DNA from: Salinicola avicenniae
Lineage (GTDB): Bacteria > Pseudomonadota > Gammaproteobacteria > Pseudomonadales > Halomonadaceae
Reading direction: 5' to 3'
NCBI RefSeq assembly: GCF_023736115.1
Contig: NZ_JAKQZC010000006.1
Location: 248,001-312,000, forward strand
Length of the DNA: 64,000 nt
Shown: one piece after another, positions 17,247 through 24,143 of the stretch
Layout: each line of letters begins with the position of its first letter
Position numbering within the stretch: position 1 is the first letter of the stretch
Notes under the pieces: model-generated
The model's input: only the letters and a program-made list of their open reading frames with translations
Databases searched by the model: none
Told to the model about the DNA's origin: nothing
Position numbers and translations under genes: made by a program

Positions 17247-18737
17247 TTAGGTGTCTTGCTGGCCACGGTTCACAAAGCTAGCTATCTCGTCATTACGATC
17301 CTGCTGACGTTCACTACCACCCAGGCTGTCGCTGTCGAACGAGGGAACAGAATCATCCGCTTCTGCGACCTCACTATCCCCTTCCGGCTTCATGCTCGCG
17401 CGGATGGAGGACGCCATGCGGCCACCAGCGGTTTGATCAACCTTGCCCTGGAACTTCCCAGCCACCTTCGACCCAACCCCTTTAGCTAGCTCGCCAGCCG
17501 TTCCAGCTCCCAAGGATGCTGCTCGCTTGAATCCATTACCGCCACCAGTTCGGGAGCCAGAACCAGCGAAACCAGCCGCCTGTGCAAATGGGGTGTCACC
17601 GGTGCCAGCTTCATCTCCGTTGGAGCTGCTGCCACTCCCACCACGGCTGCTGTCACCTCCAGTGCCAAAGCTCGGCATGTCTGACCCTGACATATTGGAC
17701 TGGGCCTTCTCGAAGGCAGCCTTGATGGCTGACCCGCCACCTACTGCATTCGCCGCACCGCCCAACATCGCGCTCCCAGCCATCTTGCCCGCCGTGAGGG
17801 CCATACCTGCCGCAGTCATGGCTGCTCCTACCGCAGCACCGGCACCGAATGACCCGATGCCCATGGCTCCCACGCTGCCACCCGACACCAGGCCGGAAAT
17901 CATCGGTGGAATCTTGTTAACCAGAAATAGCAGGATCACCGAAACGACCAACATCACGACCAACTCCTGGGACGCCATGTTCTCGCTCATCTGCGAGTAG
18001 TAGTGAGTAATGAACTCCCTACCGATGGCGACCAGGAGTACCATTGCCATCAACTGAGCCGCTATGCCGAGAATAGCCTTGTAATAGTTGATCGCCATGT
18101 CTGATGTCCAACGGGAGCCGCCAAACCCCAGGAAAAACACTCCCGCATAAAGCAGTATCCAACTAGCGGCTAGCAGCAGGAGCAGGTTGACGGAGATAAC
18201 CGCCAACACCAGCAATACGGCCAAGGCCATACCTTCCATCACCAACGCAGTGGCAAACTGTTTCCAGCTCAACTCTGACGTAGCCTTCACTGTCTGGTCG
18301 TACAGTTCAAAACCGATATCGAGGATGCTGGAAGGCCCCAAGTTGCCGCTGGGGAGGCCACCGGCTTGTGCCCCAAGGGTTTGCAATGACTGTACGATGG
18401 TTCCCGCGATGTTCATGCCCTGAGTCGCGTTCGTCAGCAACCACCAAAAAAAGCCTGTAAAGATGGTGAAACGAACAAGCTCGGCAAAGAACTCACCAAT
18501 GTCGGCCTTGCGCAGCGCCATCATGCCGAACGTCCAGACCATCGAGATCACTACCAGGGTCCAGAACAACCGACTGGCGGCCGCTTCTATGGCAGGCCCC
18601 CACGTTGATGCCGCGGAATGAAAGCGGTCCAACACATCATCCATGATGTTGCTGCTGGATAGCTCCTGAGCCATCGCGGTATCGGACAGCATGATGACGG
18701 CCATCACGCCCAAACCACCAAGAACGAATCGTTTCAT
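17247..18737 (-). CDS. trbL: TrbL/VirB6-family mating-pore protein (IncP-type)
   Basis: The 496-residue polytopic inner-membrane protein has a signal-like N-terminus (MKRFVLGGLGVMAVIM...AMAQE). At least six hydrophobic segments lie between residues 50 and 310, followed by a long Gly/Ser/Ala-rich tail of about 180 residues, typical of TrbL. In the IncP-1 plasmid RK2, TrbL is essential for conjugation and corresponds to VirB6 of type IV secretion, forming the inner-membrane channel. The start at 18737 follows GGGAGGG; an upstream in-frame codon at 18779 is unsupported. It is the third gene of the leftward trbJ-K-L unit. No trbB-I homologues exist in the window, so it cannot form a complete pore alone. 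Confidence 0.88.
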   Translation of the reverse strand: MKRFVLGGLGVMAVIMLSDTAMAQELSSSNIMDDVLDRFHSAASTWGPAIEAAASRLFWTLVVISMVWTFGMMALRKADIGEFFAELVRFTIFTGFFWWLLTNATQGMNIAGTIVQSLQTLGAQAGGLPSGNLGPSSILDIGFELYDQTVKATSELSWKQFATALVMEGMALAVLLVLAVISVNLLLLLAASWILLYAGVFFLGFGGSRWTSDMAINYYKAILGIAAQLMAMVLLVAIGREFITHYYSQMSENMASQELVVMLVVSVILLFLVNKIPPMISGLVSGGSVGAMGIGSFGAGAAVGAAMTAAGMALTAGKMAGSAMLGGAANAVGGGSAIKAAFEKAQSNMSGSDMPSFGTGGDSSRGGSGSSSNGDEAGTGDTPFAQAAGFAGSGSRTGGGNGFKRAASLGAGTAGELAKGVGSKVAGKFQGKVDQTAGGRMASSIRASMKPEGDSEVAEADDSVPSFDSDSLGGSERQQDRNDEIASFVNRGQQDT

Positions 18738-18750
18738 GCGACGCCCTCCC

Positions 18751-18981
18751 TCAATATCTGTCGGGGGAGCTGGGTTCAAACTCCCATTCCCGCATGCGTT
18801 GGGCCTTCTCGAACGACCGGCAGGCTTCAGTAAAGGCTTTTCGGTTCGATTCTCGGCTTAGCTCGCTGATAGTCTGCTGAAAGGCAACTGGCGCGCACGT
18901 GATCGCACTCGCCTCTGGTACCGTTTCCTGCTCACAACCTACCAAGGCAACAGCTGCCACAAGTGGGATGATCTTCTTCAT
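18751..18981 (-). CDS. trbK: TrbK-like entry-exclusion lipoprotein
   Basis: The 76-residue protein has a lipoprotein signal peptide (MKKIIPLVAAVALVGC) with the lipobox LVGC, predicting acylation at Cys16. It lies exactly where TrbK lies in IncP plasmids, between trbJ and trbL, and matches its size. In RK2, TrbK is the entry-exclusion lipoprotein that stops a cell from receiving a related plasmid. AAGGAGG precedes the ATG at 18981. Its C-terminus (MREWEFEPSSPDRY) resembles that of the TrbJ gene product upstream (MRTWNYQPSAADRY), which is unexpected. The name rests on position, size and lipobox rather than long sequence similarity. Confidence 0.75.
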   Translation of the reverse strand: MKKIIPLVAAVALVGCEQETVPEASAITCAPVAFQQTISELSRESNRKAFTEACRSFEKAQRMREWEFEPSSPDRY

Positions 18982-18991
18982 CGCGGCCTCC

Positions 18992-19759
18992 TTAATAGCG
19001 ATCTGCTGCGCTAGGTTGGTAATTCCAGGTACGCATCTGCCGTTCCCGCGCTTCCCCTCTGGCGTTAGCGTCCAGTTCGGCGGCGAGACGGGCGGCTTCA
19101 GCGTTCTGCTGAGCAATCAGCAAGCTGCGAATTTGCAGGAGTTGGTTAGCCTGGTTACTGGCGAGCTGGTTGGCGTAACCAATGGCGGCAAGCTGGCCAT
19201 CCGCGCCCTGGGCGGCGGATTGCAAACGCTCAAGCCGTCGAGCATCAGACACCAGGTTATCCTGTTGCTGATCCAGCCCTCGGAAGAGCGCATCGTTGGC
19301 CGCTTTTTGCGATTCTGACGCCAGGCGACGGTTTTCATCCATCGCTGCAAGTTCGGCATCCGTGCAACCGCCGCCATTGAAGCAGGGGGAACTCCGGTAA
19401 TACGCTACGTCCTGGAACTTGCCCAGGTAGGCATCGAGGCTGCCGAGCTGGTTCTGGTAATGCTGAAGCGTATTGGTGGCTTGGATCAGATCATTAATCG
19501 TGGATTGTGCCCTGTCCCAGATATAGGCCGCTGGAGCCATGGTGTTTTGCAACTGGTTTTCATACTGCTGCAACTGCGTTTGATACTGCTCGATCTGCTT
19601 AAGAGTCTGAGAGACGGACTCCATCGCCGTCATAACGTTTTGCTGCAGGTTGGTACCGTCGACGACAGGGATGCCCGCTTGGGCAGGCATGGAAGCGGTT
19701 AACGCCAAGGACATGACCGCGACAGGAATTTTAGCCGCTAAAATTCTTTCTCTTCTCAT
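18992..19759 (-). CDS. trbJ: TrbJ/VirB5-like conjugative transfer protein
   Basis: The 255-residue exported protein has a signal peptide ending in PAQA (about residue 28). A Gln-rich coiled-coil follows (KQIEQYQTQLQQYENQLQN around 54-72), then a two-cysteine loop (SPCFNGGGC near 125-133), the typical TrbJ layout. In IncP systems TrbJ is a periplasmic, VirB5-like component needed for mating and, with TrbK, for exclusion. The ATG at 19759 has only a weak ribosome site (AAGAG). Notably, codons 6-10 contain a KorB-type operator palindrome, so the coding start doubles as a regulatory site. It heads the leftward trbJ-K-L-88aa-63aa unit. A downstream start at Met16 is possible but lacks a ribosome site. 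Confidence 0.85.
   Translation of the reverse strand: MRRERILAAKIPVAVMSLALTASMPAQAGIPVVDGTNLQQNVMTAMESVSQTLKQIEQYQTQLQQYENQLQNTMAPAAYIWDRAQSTINDLIQATNTLQHYQNQLGSLDAYLGKFQDVAYYRSSPCFNGGGCTDAELAAMDENRRLASESQKAANDALFRGLDQQQDNLVSDARRLERLQSAAQGADGQLAAIGYANQLASNQANQLLQIRSLLIAQQNAEAARLAAELDANARGEARERQMRTWNYQPSAADRY
19726..19746. promoter_or_regulatory. KorB-type operator (copy 1) inside the start of trbJ
   Basis: The core TTTAGCCGCTAAA (19730-19742) matches the RK2 KorB operator consensus TTTAGCSGCTAAA exactly, and the palindrome extends to 21 bp. It overlaps trbJ codons 5-11. No KorB gene occurs in the window, so the expected binder would come from elsewhere. Confidence 0.78.
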
Positions 19760-20045
19760 GATTGAGTGCTCTTAGCTTCATCGTGACTAAGTTGCACTCA
19801 CCAACCTGTAGCGGCTCGCTCATGGAGATTGCGAGCCACTACCCCTGCCGGAGAACCCAGCGGTGAAGTGTGGACCTCTACAGGGATAGCTCGTCACTTA
19901 CTATCCCGGCGTCCGACCTGCGCGACACCGTCAGAACGCGCGGCCAATGGTTGTTGAACATCGGTGTCATTGTCCTGGGGAACGGTTAGGCTTCCCAAGG
20001 GTTAATCGCATCTACTGTTTGTTGCCGCCTTCCAAAGGGAAAGCG

Positions 20046-21827
20046 CTATAGTGAGCGTCCCTTTTGCTGTCTTTTTGCCCTCTTGGCGTCCATCTCTGCC
20101 CGTAACTTGGCTTTGCGGCGCTCTTGCTCGCTCGGCCCCCGTGGGGGCGGTGTCGGAGTCTTGCCCGCTTGTCCCTCAAGGTGAAGCACATCGGCCTGGG
20201 ACAGCGATTGCAGCCGGTTCCGGCGCACCGGGGGTGGCGGCTGACCGATGGGCGGCACTCCCGCCCGTTTGCTTCGGGTCTTGGCCGGGGCGGTGTTCTC
20301 GCCGTTCGCCAGGGCTTGGCGGCGACGTTCCAGCCCGGCGTCCGCAAACCGGATAGGCAACTGTCCATCTACTGCCGCCAGGATCACCCGCGCTTTGAAC
20401 TCGGGCGAACCGTTCACGGTGATGCGCTCGCCGTAGCGTTCCATCGCCATCCTTAGCGCGTTCTGGATGCCTGCCTGGTCGGACTCCCTGGAGACCTGGA
20501 GCCGGTCGCCATCGTCGCGCACGGCGCTGGCTCCGGCCCGGTAAATGATGGTGCCCTTCTTGGTGATGTTGTCGATCACCGGCGCATGGCCGAGCTTCGC
20601 CTGTCCCTCACCCTTCAAGGTGTTGCCCTTGAGGCCCTGGGCGGCCTCCCTGGCTCGCAAAGCGGCTAGGGCCTCGATATCGCCCTGCAGGGCTTCCCGT
20701 TTGAGCCAGTCGGCCCATGTGCGGCGCCCGTGGGCTTCATGGATCGTCTGGCGTTCCTCGCGGTACTGCTTCTGGATCGCGTCAATGTTGGCTTTCAGGG
20801 CGCTGCTGGCCTGCGCATACAGCACCTTCTTGGTCAGCCTGCCGCTGGTGAGCTTGATGGCCGCCCGCCGGGCCTTGCCCTTCTTCTTGGCGTTCTCAAT
20901 CCGGCGGTCTTTCTGCCGCCGGGCTTTGTCCAGGGCCGCCGTCTTATTGGCTGCCGCGCTCTGCTGTTCTGATTTGAAGCGGGCGTAAAGCTCAGTAGTG
21001 TTCACGCGCAGCCGTACCGGGTCTTTGCGGTACTGGCGGCGGGGTTTGGCCTGCTGCGCCTGGTCAGGCTCGAACGGGCCGAAACGGGCCTCCAGTTTCG
21101 GCTTGGAGAAATCCCGCCCCAGGGTGCTCGCTTTGACCACGGCATCATCACCGGCCACGACAACCAGCCCATTCCCCCGCGCCCGGAGTTCCAAGCCGTT
21201 GTCACGCATGACCTGGTGCAGTCCGCCCCAAGACTGCGCGGCTTTGATGTCGTCCAGGCACTCGCGCTTGATCCAGCCGATCAGACTTTCAATACCGGCA
21301 TGACGCTCCATGTCGACCGCTCGGGCCTCGGCTCCGCGTCGGCGCGACATGTGGTTGTCCTGCTGCAACCCGTAATCCCGTTCCATGACCTCGCATAACT
21401 CGGCCAGAGTCTGGTGTGGGTAGTAGGGTTCGTGGATGATGTTGCGCGTGGGGTGGATCTTGTTGACGGCGATATGGATGTGCAGGTTGTCGGTATCGTT
21501 GTGAACGGCGCTAATGCGCTGATGCTCTCCAAAGCCCAGCCCCTTGCAAATACGGTCCTCGATGGCCACCAAGGTATCGGCCTCAACCTGTTCCCCAGCC
21601 CGGAAGCTGACAATCAAGTGATAGGTTTTGTCGCTCTTCGCTCGGGTATTACCGAACTGGGTCGCTAGTACCTCGCTGACGGCATCCTGGACCGAATACG
21701 CCACACAGTTGGTCAGCCGTACCGCGCCAAGACGGTGCTCCTTGCTTTGCTCGTCGGTGATGTAGTTCACCAGACCAGCAAAGTCTGACTTGCCCAGGGA
21801 GCGCATGGGGACGTGTTTGGCGATCAT
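20046..21827 (-). CDS. traI: TraI relaxase, IncP type (MOBP)
   Basis: The 593-residue relaxase begins MIAKHVPMRSLGKSDF and closely follows RK2 TraI in the N-terminal domain. Tyr22 in LVNYI is the expected nicking tyrosine. His109, His116 and His118 lie in VHNDTDNLHIHI, the metal-binding motif III. The enzyme would cut oriT upstream of traJ, stay bound to the 5' end and lead the strand into the recipient. The ATG at 21827 is chosen because it reproduces the RK2 numbering; an upstream GTG at 21842 has no ribosome site. The protein is shorter than RK2 TraI (about 730 aa), mainly in the Lys/Arg-rich C-terminal part. A KorB operator sits just upstream. Confidence 0.92.
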   Translation of the reverse strand: MIAKHVPMRSLGKSDFAGLVNYITDEQSKEHRLGAVRLTNCVAYSVQDAVSEVLATQFGNTRAKSDKTYHLIVSFRAGEQVEADTLVAIEDRICKGLGFGEHQRISAVHNDTDNLHIHIAVNKIHPTRNIIHEPYYPHQTLAELCEVMERDYGLQQDNHMSRRRGAEARAVDMERHAGIESLIGWIKRECLDDIKAAQSWGGLHQVMRDNGLELRARGNGLVVVAGDDAVVKASTLGRDFSKPKLEARFGPFEPDQAQQAKPRRQYRKDPVRLRVNTTELYARFKSEQQSAAANKTAALDKARRQKDRRIENAKKKGKARRAAIKLTSGRLTKKVLYAQASSALKANIDAIQKQYREERQTIHEAHGRRTWADWLKREALQGDIEALAALRAREAAQGLKGNTLKGEGQAKLGHAPVIDNITKKGTIIYRAGASAVRDDGDRLQVSRESDQAGIQNALRMAMERYGERITVNGSPEFKARVILAAVDGQLPIRFADAGLERRRQALANGENTAPAKTRSKRAGVPPIGQPPPPVRRNRLQSLSQADVLHLEGQAGKTPTPPPRGPSEQERRKAKLRAEMDAKRAKRQQKGRSL

Positions 21828-21844
21828 GAGGGCCAGCCCCACAT

Positions 21845-21857
21845 TTTAGCGGCTAAA
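21845..21857. promoter_or_regulatory. KorB-type operator (copy 2) between traJ and traI
   Basis: TTTAGCGGCTAAA is a perfect match to the RK2 KorB operator consensus. It fills the 34-nt gap between the end of traJ and the start of traI, placing it to block transcription entering the relaxase gene. Confidence 0.78.
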
Positions 21858-21861
21858 AAAA

Positions 21862-22233
21862 TCACGACCTGGTCCTCGGCTGCACCACGGATTTCAATAC
21901 CTGACTCATTTCCTCCTGAGTGGCTTCGATCCTTCCGAGCAGGCTAAGGATGGTAGCCGTCCCGAAGTGAGCCGTTCTCACGTCATCTGTCATCCAGAGC
22001 TTCAGTAATCCACCCAAACGGCCCAAGTCACCATTGACACGAACCAGCTCGCGGACATACTCGTAGTCCATAACACCATTGACCTGATAGCCCTGCCCCA
22101 CTTCCCGCAGATAACAGGCAACGCTTAGCCCTGCCTGCTTGGCATTGGATTCAATCATTTCTCTCTCTTCCGGAAGGCAGTACACCTTGAGCGGCGTGCT
22201 GTTCTTCCGTGTCACCCTTTGCTTCTCACTCAT
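21862..22233 (-). CDS. traJ: TraJ, IncP-type relaxosome protein
   Basis: The 123-residue protein has the same length as RK2 TraJ and retains its recognisable blocks: PLKVYCLPEERE, then AKQAGLSV, then GDLGRLGGLLKLW followed by TDDVRTA. TraJ binds an inverted repeat next to nic in oriT and brings TraI to the nick. The start at 22233 follows AGGAGC at ideal spacing; the 40-residue extension to 22353 would run into oriT and is rejected. It is transcribed away from oriT, the same arrangement as in RK2, and precedes traI. This is one of the clearest signs that the element's transfer system is of IncP-1 origin. Confidence 0.92.
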   Translation of the reverse strand: MSEKQRVTRKNSTPLKVYCLPEEREMIESNAKQAGLSVACYLREVGQGYQVNGVMDYEYVRELVRVNGDLGRLGGLLKLWMTDDVRTAHFGTATILSLLGRIEATQEEMSQVLKSVVQPRTRS

Positions 22234-22304
22234 GCCAGCTCCTATCTCAGATTCCATGCCTTGCAGAGCAGGATTTCCGTTGAGCACCGCAGGTGCGAAT
22301 AAGG

Positions 22305-22370
22305 ACCAGTGAAGAGGAACACCACGCTTGCGGGGTGGGACTACTTCACACATCCTGCCCGCACTTCAGC
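22305..22370 (+). other. oriT: IncP-type origin of transfer (oriT) with nic site
   Basis: CATCCTGC at 22351-22358 fits the IncP nic consensus YATCCTG|C, placing the cut between 22357 and 22358. The preceding bases hold GTGAAG (near 22309) and CTTCAC (near 22344) as outer arms. An inner GGAACACC...GGGGTGGG repeat lies between them and parallels the TraJ-binding repeat of RK2 oriT (GGAACACCC...GGGTGGGC) in order and spacing. It lies directly upstream of traJ, as in RK2. No traK gene follows on the other side. Confidence 0.85.
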
Positions 22371-22611
22371 GTTGATTTTTGTAGGTACGCCATGTGCAAA
22401 GCATCGCTATTTCTCTGCATTTCGTTGCACGGACCTGTTTTTTCCTGTGCATCCGTGACAAACGGTCTCTCCCCCTGATGAAGTCGACACTTACGGCGAT
22501 AATGCTGCGCTCTAGAAGCGGTAAAGCAGCGATCTAACAGCGATTTACCCATAGCGGTGTCCTTGCGCTTTCCACATTCAAATACACAGCTTTCCTCGCG
22601 GTTTCCGCACG

Positions 22612-22657
22612 GCCCCTCAAATGTCAATGAATCAGAAGCGCTGCCCCTCAAGTGTCA
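22612..22657 (-). repeat. Two TrfA-type iterons (RK2-like)
   Basis: GCCCCTCAAATGTCA (22612-22626) and GCCCCTCAAGTGTCA (22643-22657) are the reverse complements of TGACATTTGAGGGGC and TGACACTTGAGGGGC. Both variants occur among the iterons of the IncP-1 plasmid RK2 oriV. The two copies are 31 bp apart. No trfA gene is present in the window. Confidence 0.75.
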
Positions 22658-22842
22658 ACATCGCTGCCACGCAGACCATTTCTTCCATCTCATTGGCTTA
22701 CTGCGTGTCAATTGACGTGGTTGGCCTTTCTTTCTTGGCGTGCAAAACACGGCGAATGCCGTTCATCTACTTATTACTACCTAAGTACTTACTAGGCTTA
22801 GTACTTTCTAGCTTCTTTACTTAGTAGTGTTGGATTTTCCGC

Positions 22843-23220
22843 CTACGGGCTATCCGGTATTGGATTAACCGCATTCGGAAAATCCGAACGTGGTGGGTCA
22901 AGCTCAAAGTCCCCCGGTCGGTCGGTGACTAGCCATGTGGTGCGCACGAACTTTCCACATTCACCACGCTCCCGCTGAATGCACAGATACCCCGCCTGTT
23001 GAAGTTCCTTCAGCCCCGCTCTCGTAGCATCTCGACCAGAACCGACCTCCTTCTCTTTTGAAAGGTGCGATAGCCTGAGTTGCCAGTTATCGGGCAGAGA
23101 AAGCACGAACACCAGAATGCCCAAGGCTTTCCAGGAAATTCGCCGATCTCGAATCAACTCATTGTTGAGCGCCGTGAAATTTGATCGCACCCGGCGTCGA
23201 ATGATGGCGGTATCGTCCAC
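22843..23220 (-). CDS. Winged-helix protein of plasmid/phage replication type, function unknown
   Basis: The 125-residue protein contains a winged-helix-like segment (WKALGILVFVLSLPDNW, then GRDATRAGLKELQQAGYL). This pattern is common in plasmid and phage proteins that feed replication or regulation. It starts with GTG at 23220 after GGGGGAG, 9 nt downstream of the preceding small gene, so the two form an operon. Iterons lie on both sides of this operon. The protein is far shorter than a TrfA initiator and lacks its features, so I do not call it a Rep protein. It could regulate the origin or assist a helper's initiator. Confidence 0.6.
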   Translation of the reverse strand: MDDTAIIRRRVRSNFTALNNELIRDRRISWKALGILVFVLSLPDNWQLRLSHLSKEKEVGSGRDATRAGLKELQQAGYLCIQRERGECGKFVRTTWLVTDRPGDFELDPPRSDFPNAVNPIPDSP

Positions 23221-23229
23221 TACTCCCCC

Positions 23230-23442
23230 TCAGGACTCGTCAATCAGCCCAGCAACGTCAGTTGCACGAAAATAGACACGCCTACCAACTTTCCTCTTGG
23301 CGGCATTCCATTTCAAAGCAAATTCTGATTGGCTCTGCAACGATATTCGGAGACCATCGGGACTACGCTTCAATAATTCCGACAAATCGGTTAATGAAAG
23401 CAGAGGACCATAACGCTCAAGCAACTGCTCTTCGGTTGTCAT
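23230..23442 (-). CDS. Small AlpA/excisionase-like helix-turn-helix protein
   Basis: The 70-residue protein begins MTTEEQLLERYGPLLSL and ends VGRRVYFRATDVAGLIDES. A short helix-turn-helix followed by a wing that reads 'G rr v.f...dv..li' is the usual pattern of AlpA, excisionase or MerR-like plasmid proteins. The ATG at 23442 follows GGAGAT; a codon at 23463 is unsupported. Being the first gene of a two-gene operon in an integrating element, it could be the recombination directionality factor or a regulator of the iteron region. Neither role can be proven from sequence. Confidence 0.6.
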   Translation of the reverse strand: MTTEEQLLERYGPLLSLTDLSELLKRSPDGLRISLQSQSEFALKWNAAKRKVGRRVYFRATDVAGLIDES

Positions 23443-23648
23443 AAATATCTCCAGATAACGCAAAGCAAGATTTCATTTTTAATATCTACGCCATCTTAGG
23501 AATACTTTCAACCATTTGCTCTTATTAGAAAAAGTATAGCTACACTTTCCTTTAAAAGTTTACCTATACTTTCCAGCAGCACTAACCATAATCAAAACAA
23601 AACCGCCAAGGCCGTATATAAAAACTTAAGCAGCAGCCAGGGCATCCC

Positions 23649-23737
23649 GCCCCTCAAATGTCAATGATTACGCTAGGCGAATCGCCTCGCGCATGGGGCT
23701 CGGTCAATGCACTCCATTTTATTGACACTTGAGGGAA
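23649..23737. repeat. Further TrfA-type iterons, one in each orientation
   Basis: GCCCCTCAAATGTCA (23649-23663) is identical to the first iteron at 22612. TGACACTTGAGGG (23723-23735) lies in the opposite orientation and matches 13 of 15 positions of the RK2 iteron. The pair brackets about 75 bp. Confidence 0.65.
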
Positions 23738-23843
23738 ATTTTTTATCCAGCCCCCTTCAAGTCCCTGGAAGCATAGGGACATATGTCAATATGGAGAATA
23801 CGGGGGGGGGGGGGGCGGGTATCAGAGACTACACCGCAAAGAT

Positions 23844-23874
23844 AAGAAGAATTTTAGCTGCTAAAATTCTTCTT
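23844..23874. promoter_or_regulatory. 31-bp perfect palindrome with KorB-type core (copy 3)
   Basis: The arms AAGAAGAATTTTAGC and GCTAAAATTCTTCTT flank a single T. The 13-bp core TTTAGCTGCTAAA (23853-23865) fits the KorB operator except for the central base (T in place of C/G). It lies about 30 bp from a run of 14 G residues. It could also act as a hairpin in RNA. Confidence 0.65.
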
Positions 23875-24143
23875 TGCACAACCTGAACTGATCCTATCTC
23901 TCCGGCCAATGTAGCATTTTGTATATTTCTACAAAGCACTACATTATTTGGGAGGTCACTTTTTCTAAAGCCTCATCTATAATACAACTTATATCTGGAG
24001 AGCTTCCATCTAATCAGTCACTGCAAAAAACACTTCATAGACTAAATCTCGAAGCATGATATAATGATAGATAATACTTTACAAAATCTACCACTATACT
24101 TATAGGCTCCCTTTACAAGATCTCACAACAAATATCACACCCT

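Larger units (their letters stand above)
22234..22842. other. Intergenic region with oriT, iterons and an AT-rich repeat patch
   Basis: This 609-nt stretch holds oriT near its left end and two iterons near 22612-22657. An AT-rich patch at 22768-22829 contains four TACTTA/TAAGTA/TTAGTA-type hexamers. No protein gene with a ribosome site is visible. The layout (iterons plus AT-rich repeats) resembles a plasmid vegetative origin. Confidence 0.5.
23443..24143. other. AT-rich intergenic region: possible vegetative origin
   Basis: No gene is supported in these 700 bp. From left to right they contain an AT-rich stretch with two CTA(T/C)ACTTTCC-like repeats (about 23537-23575), two iterons, a G14 tract (23802-23815), the 31-bp KorB-type palindrome, and 250 bp of featureless AT-rich sequence before the membrane-protein gene. 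Confidence 0.45.

Noticed and set aside
17247-19759. A complete conjugative type IV secretion system
   Set aside because: Only TrbJ, TrbK and TrbL are present; VirB4/TrbE, VirB11/TrbB, VirB8-10-like proteins and a coupling ATPase are absent.
22843-23220. TrfA replication initiator
   Set aside because: At 125 residues it is much too short and lacks recognisable TrfA regions; only a generic winged helix is visible.
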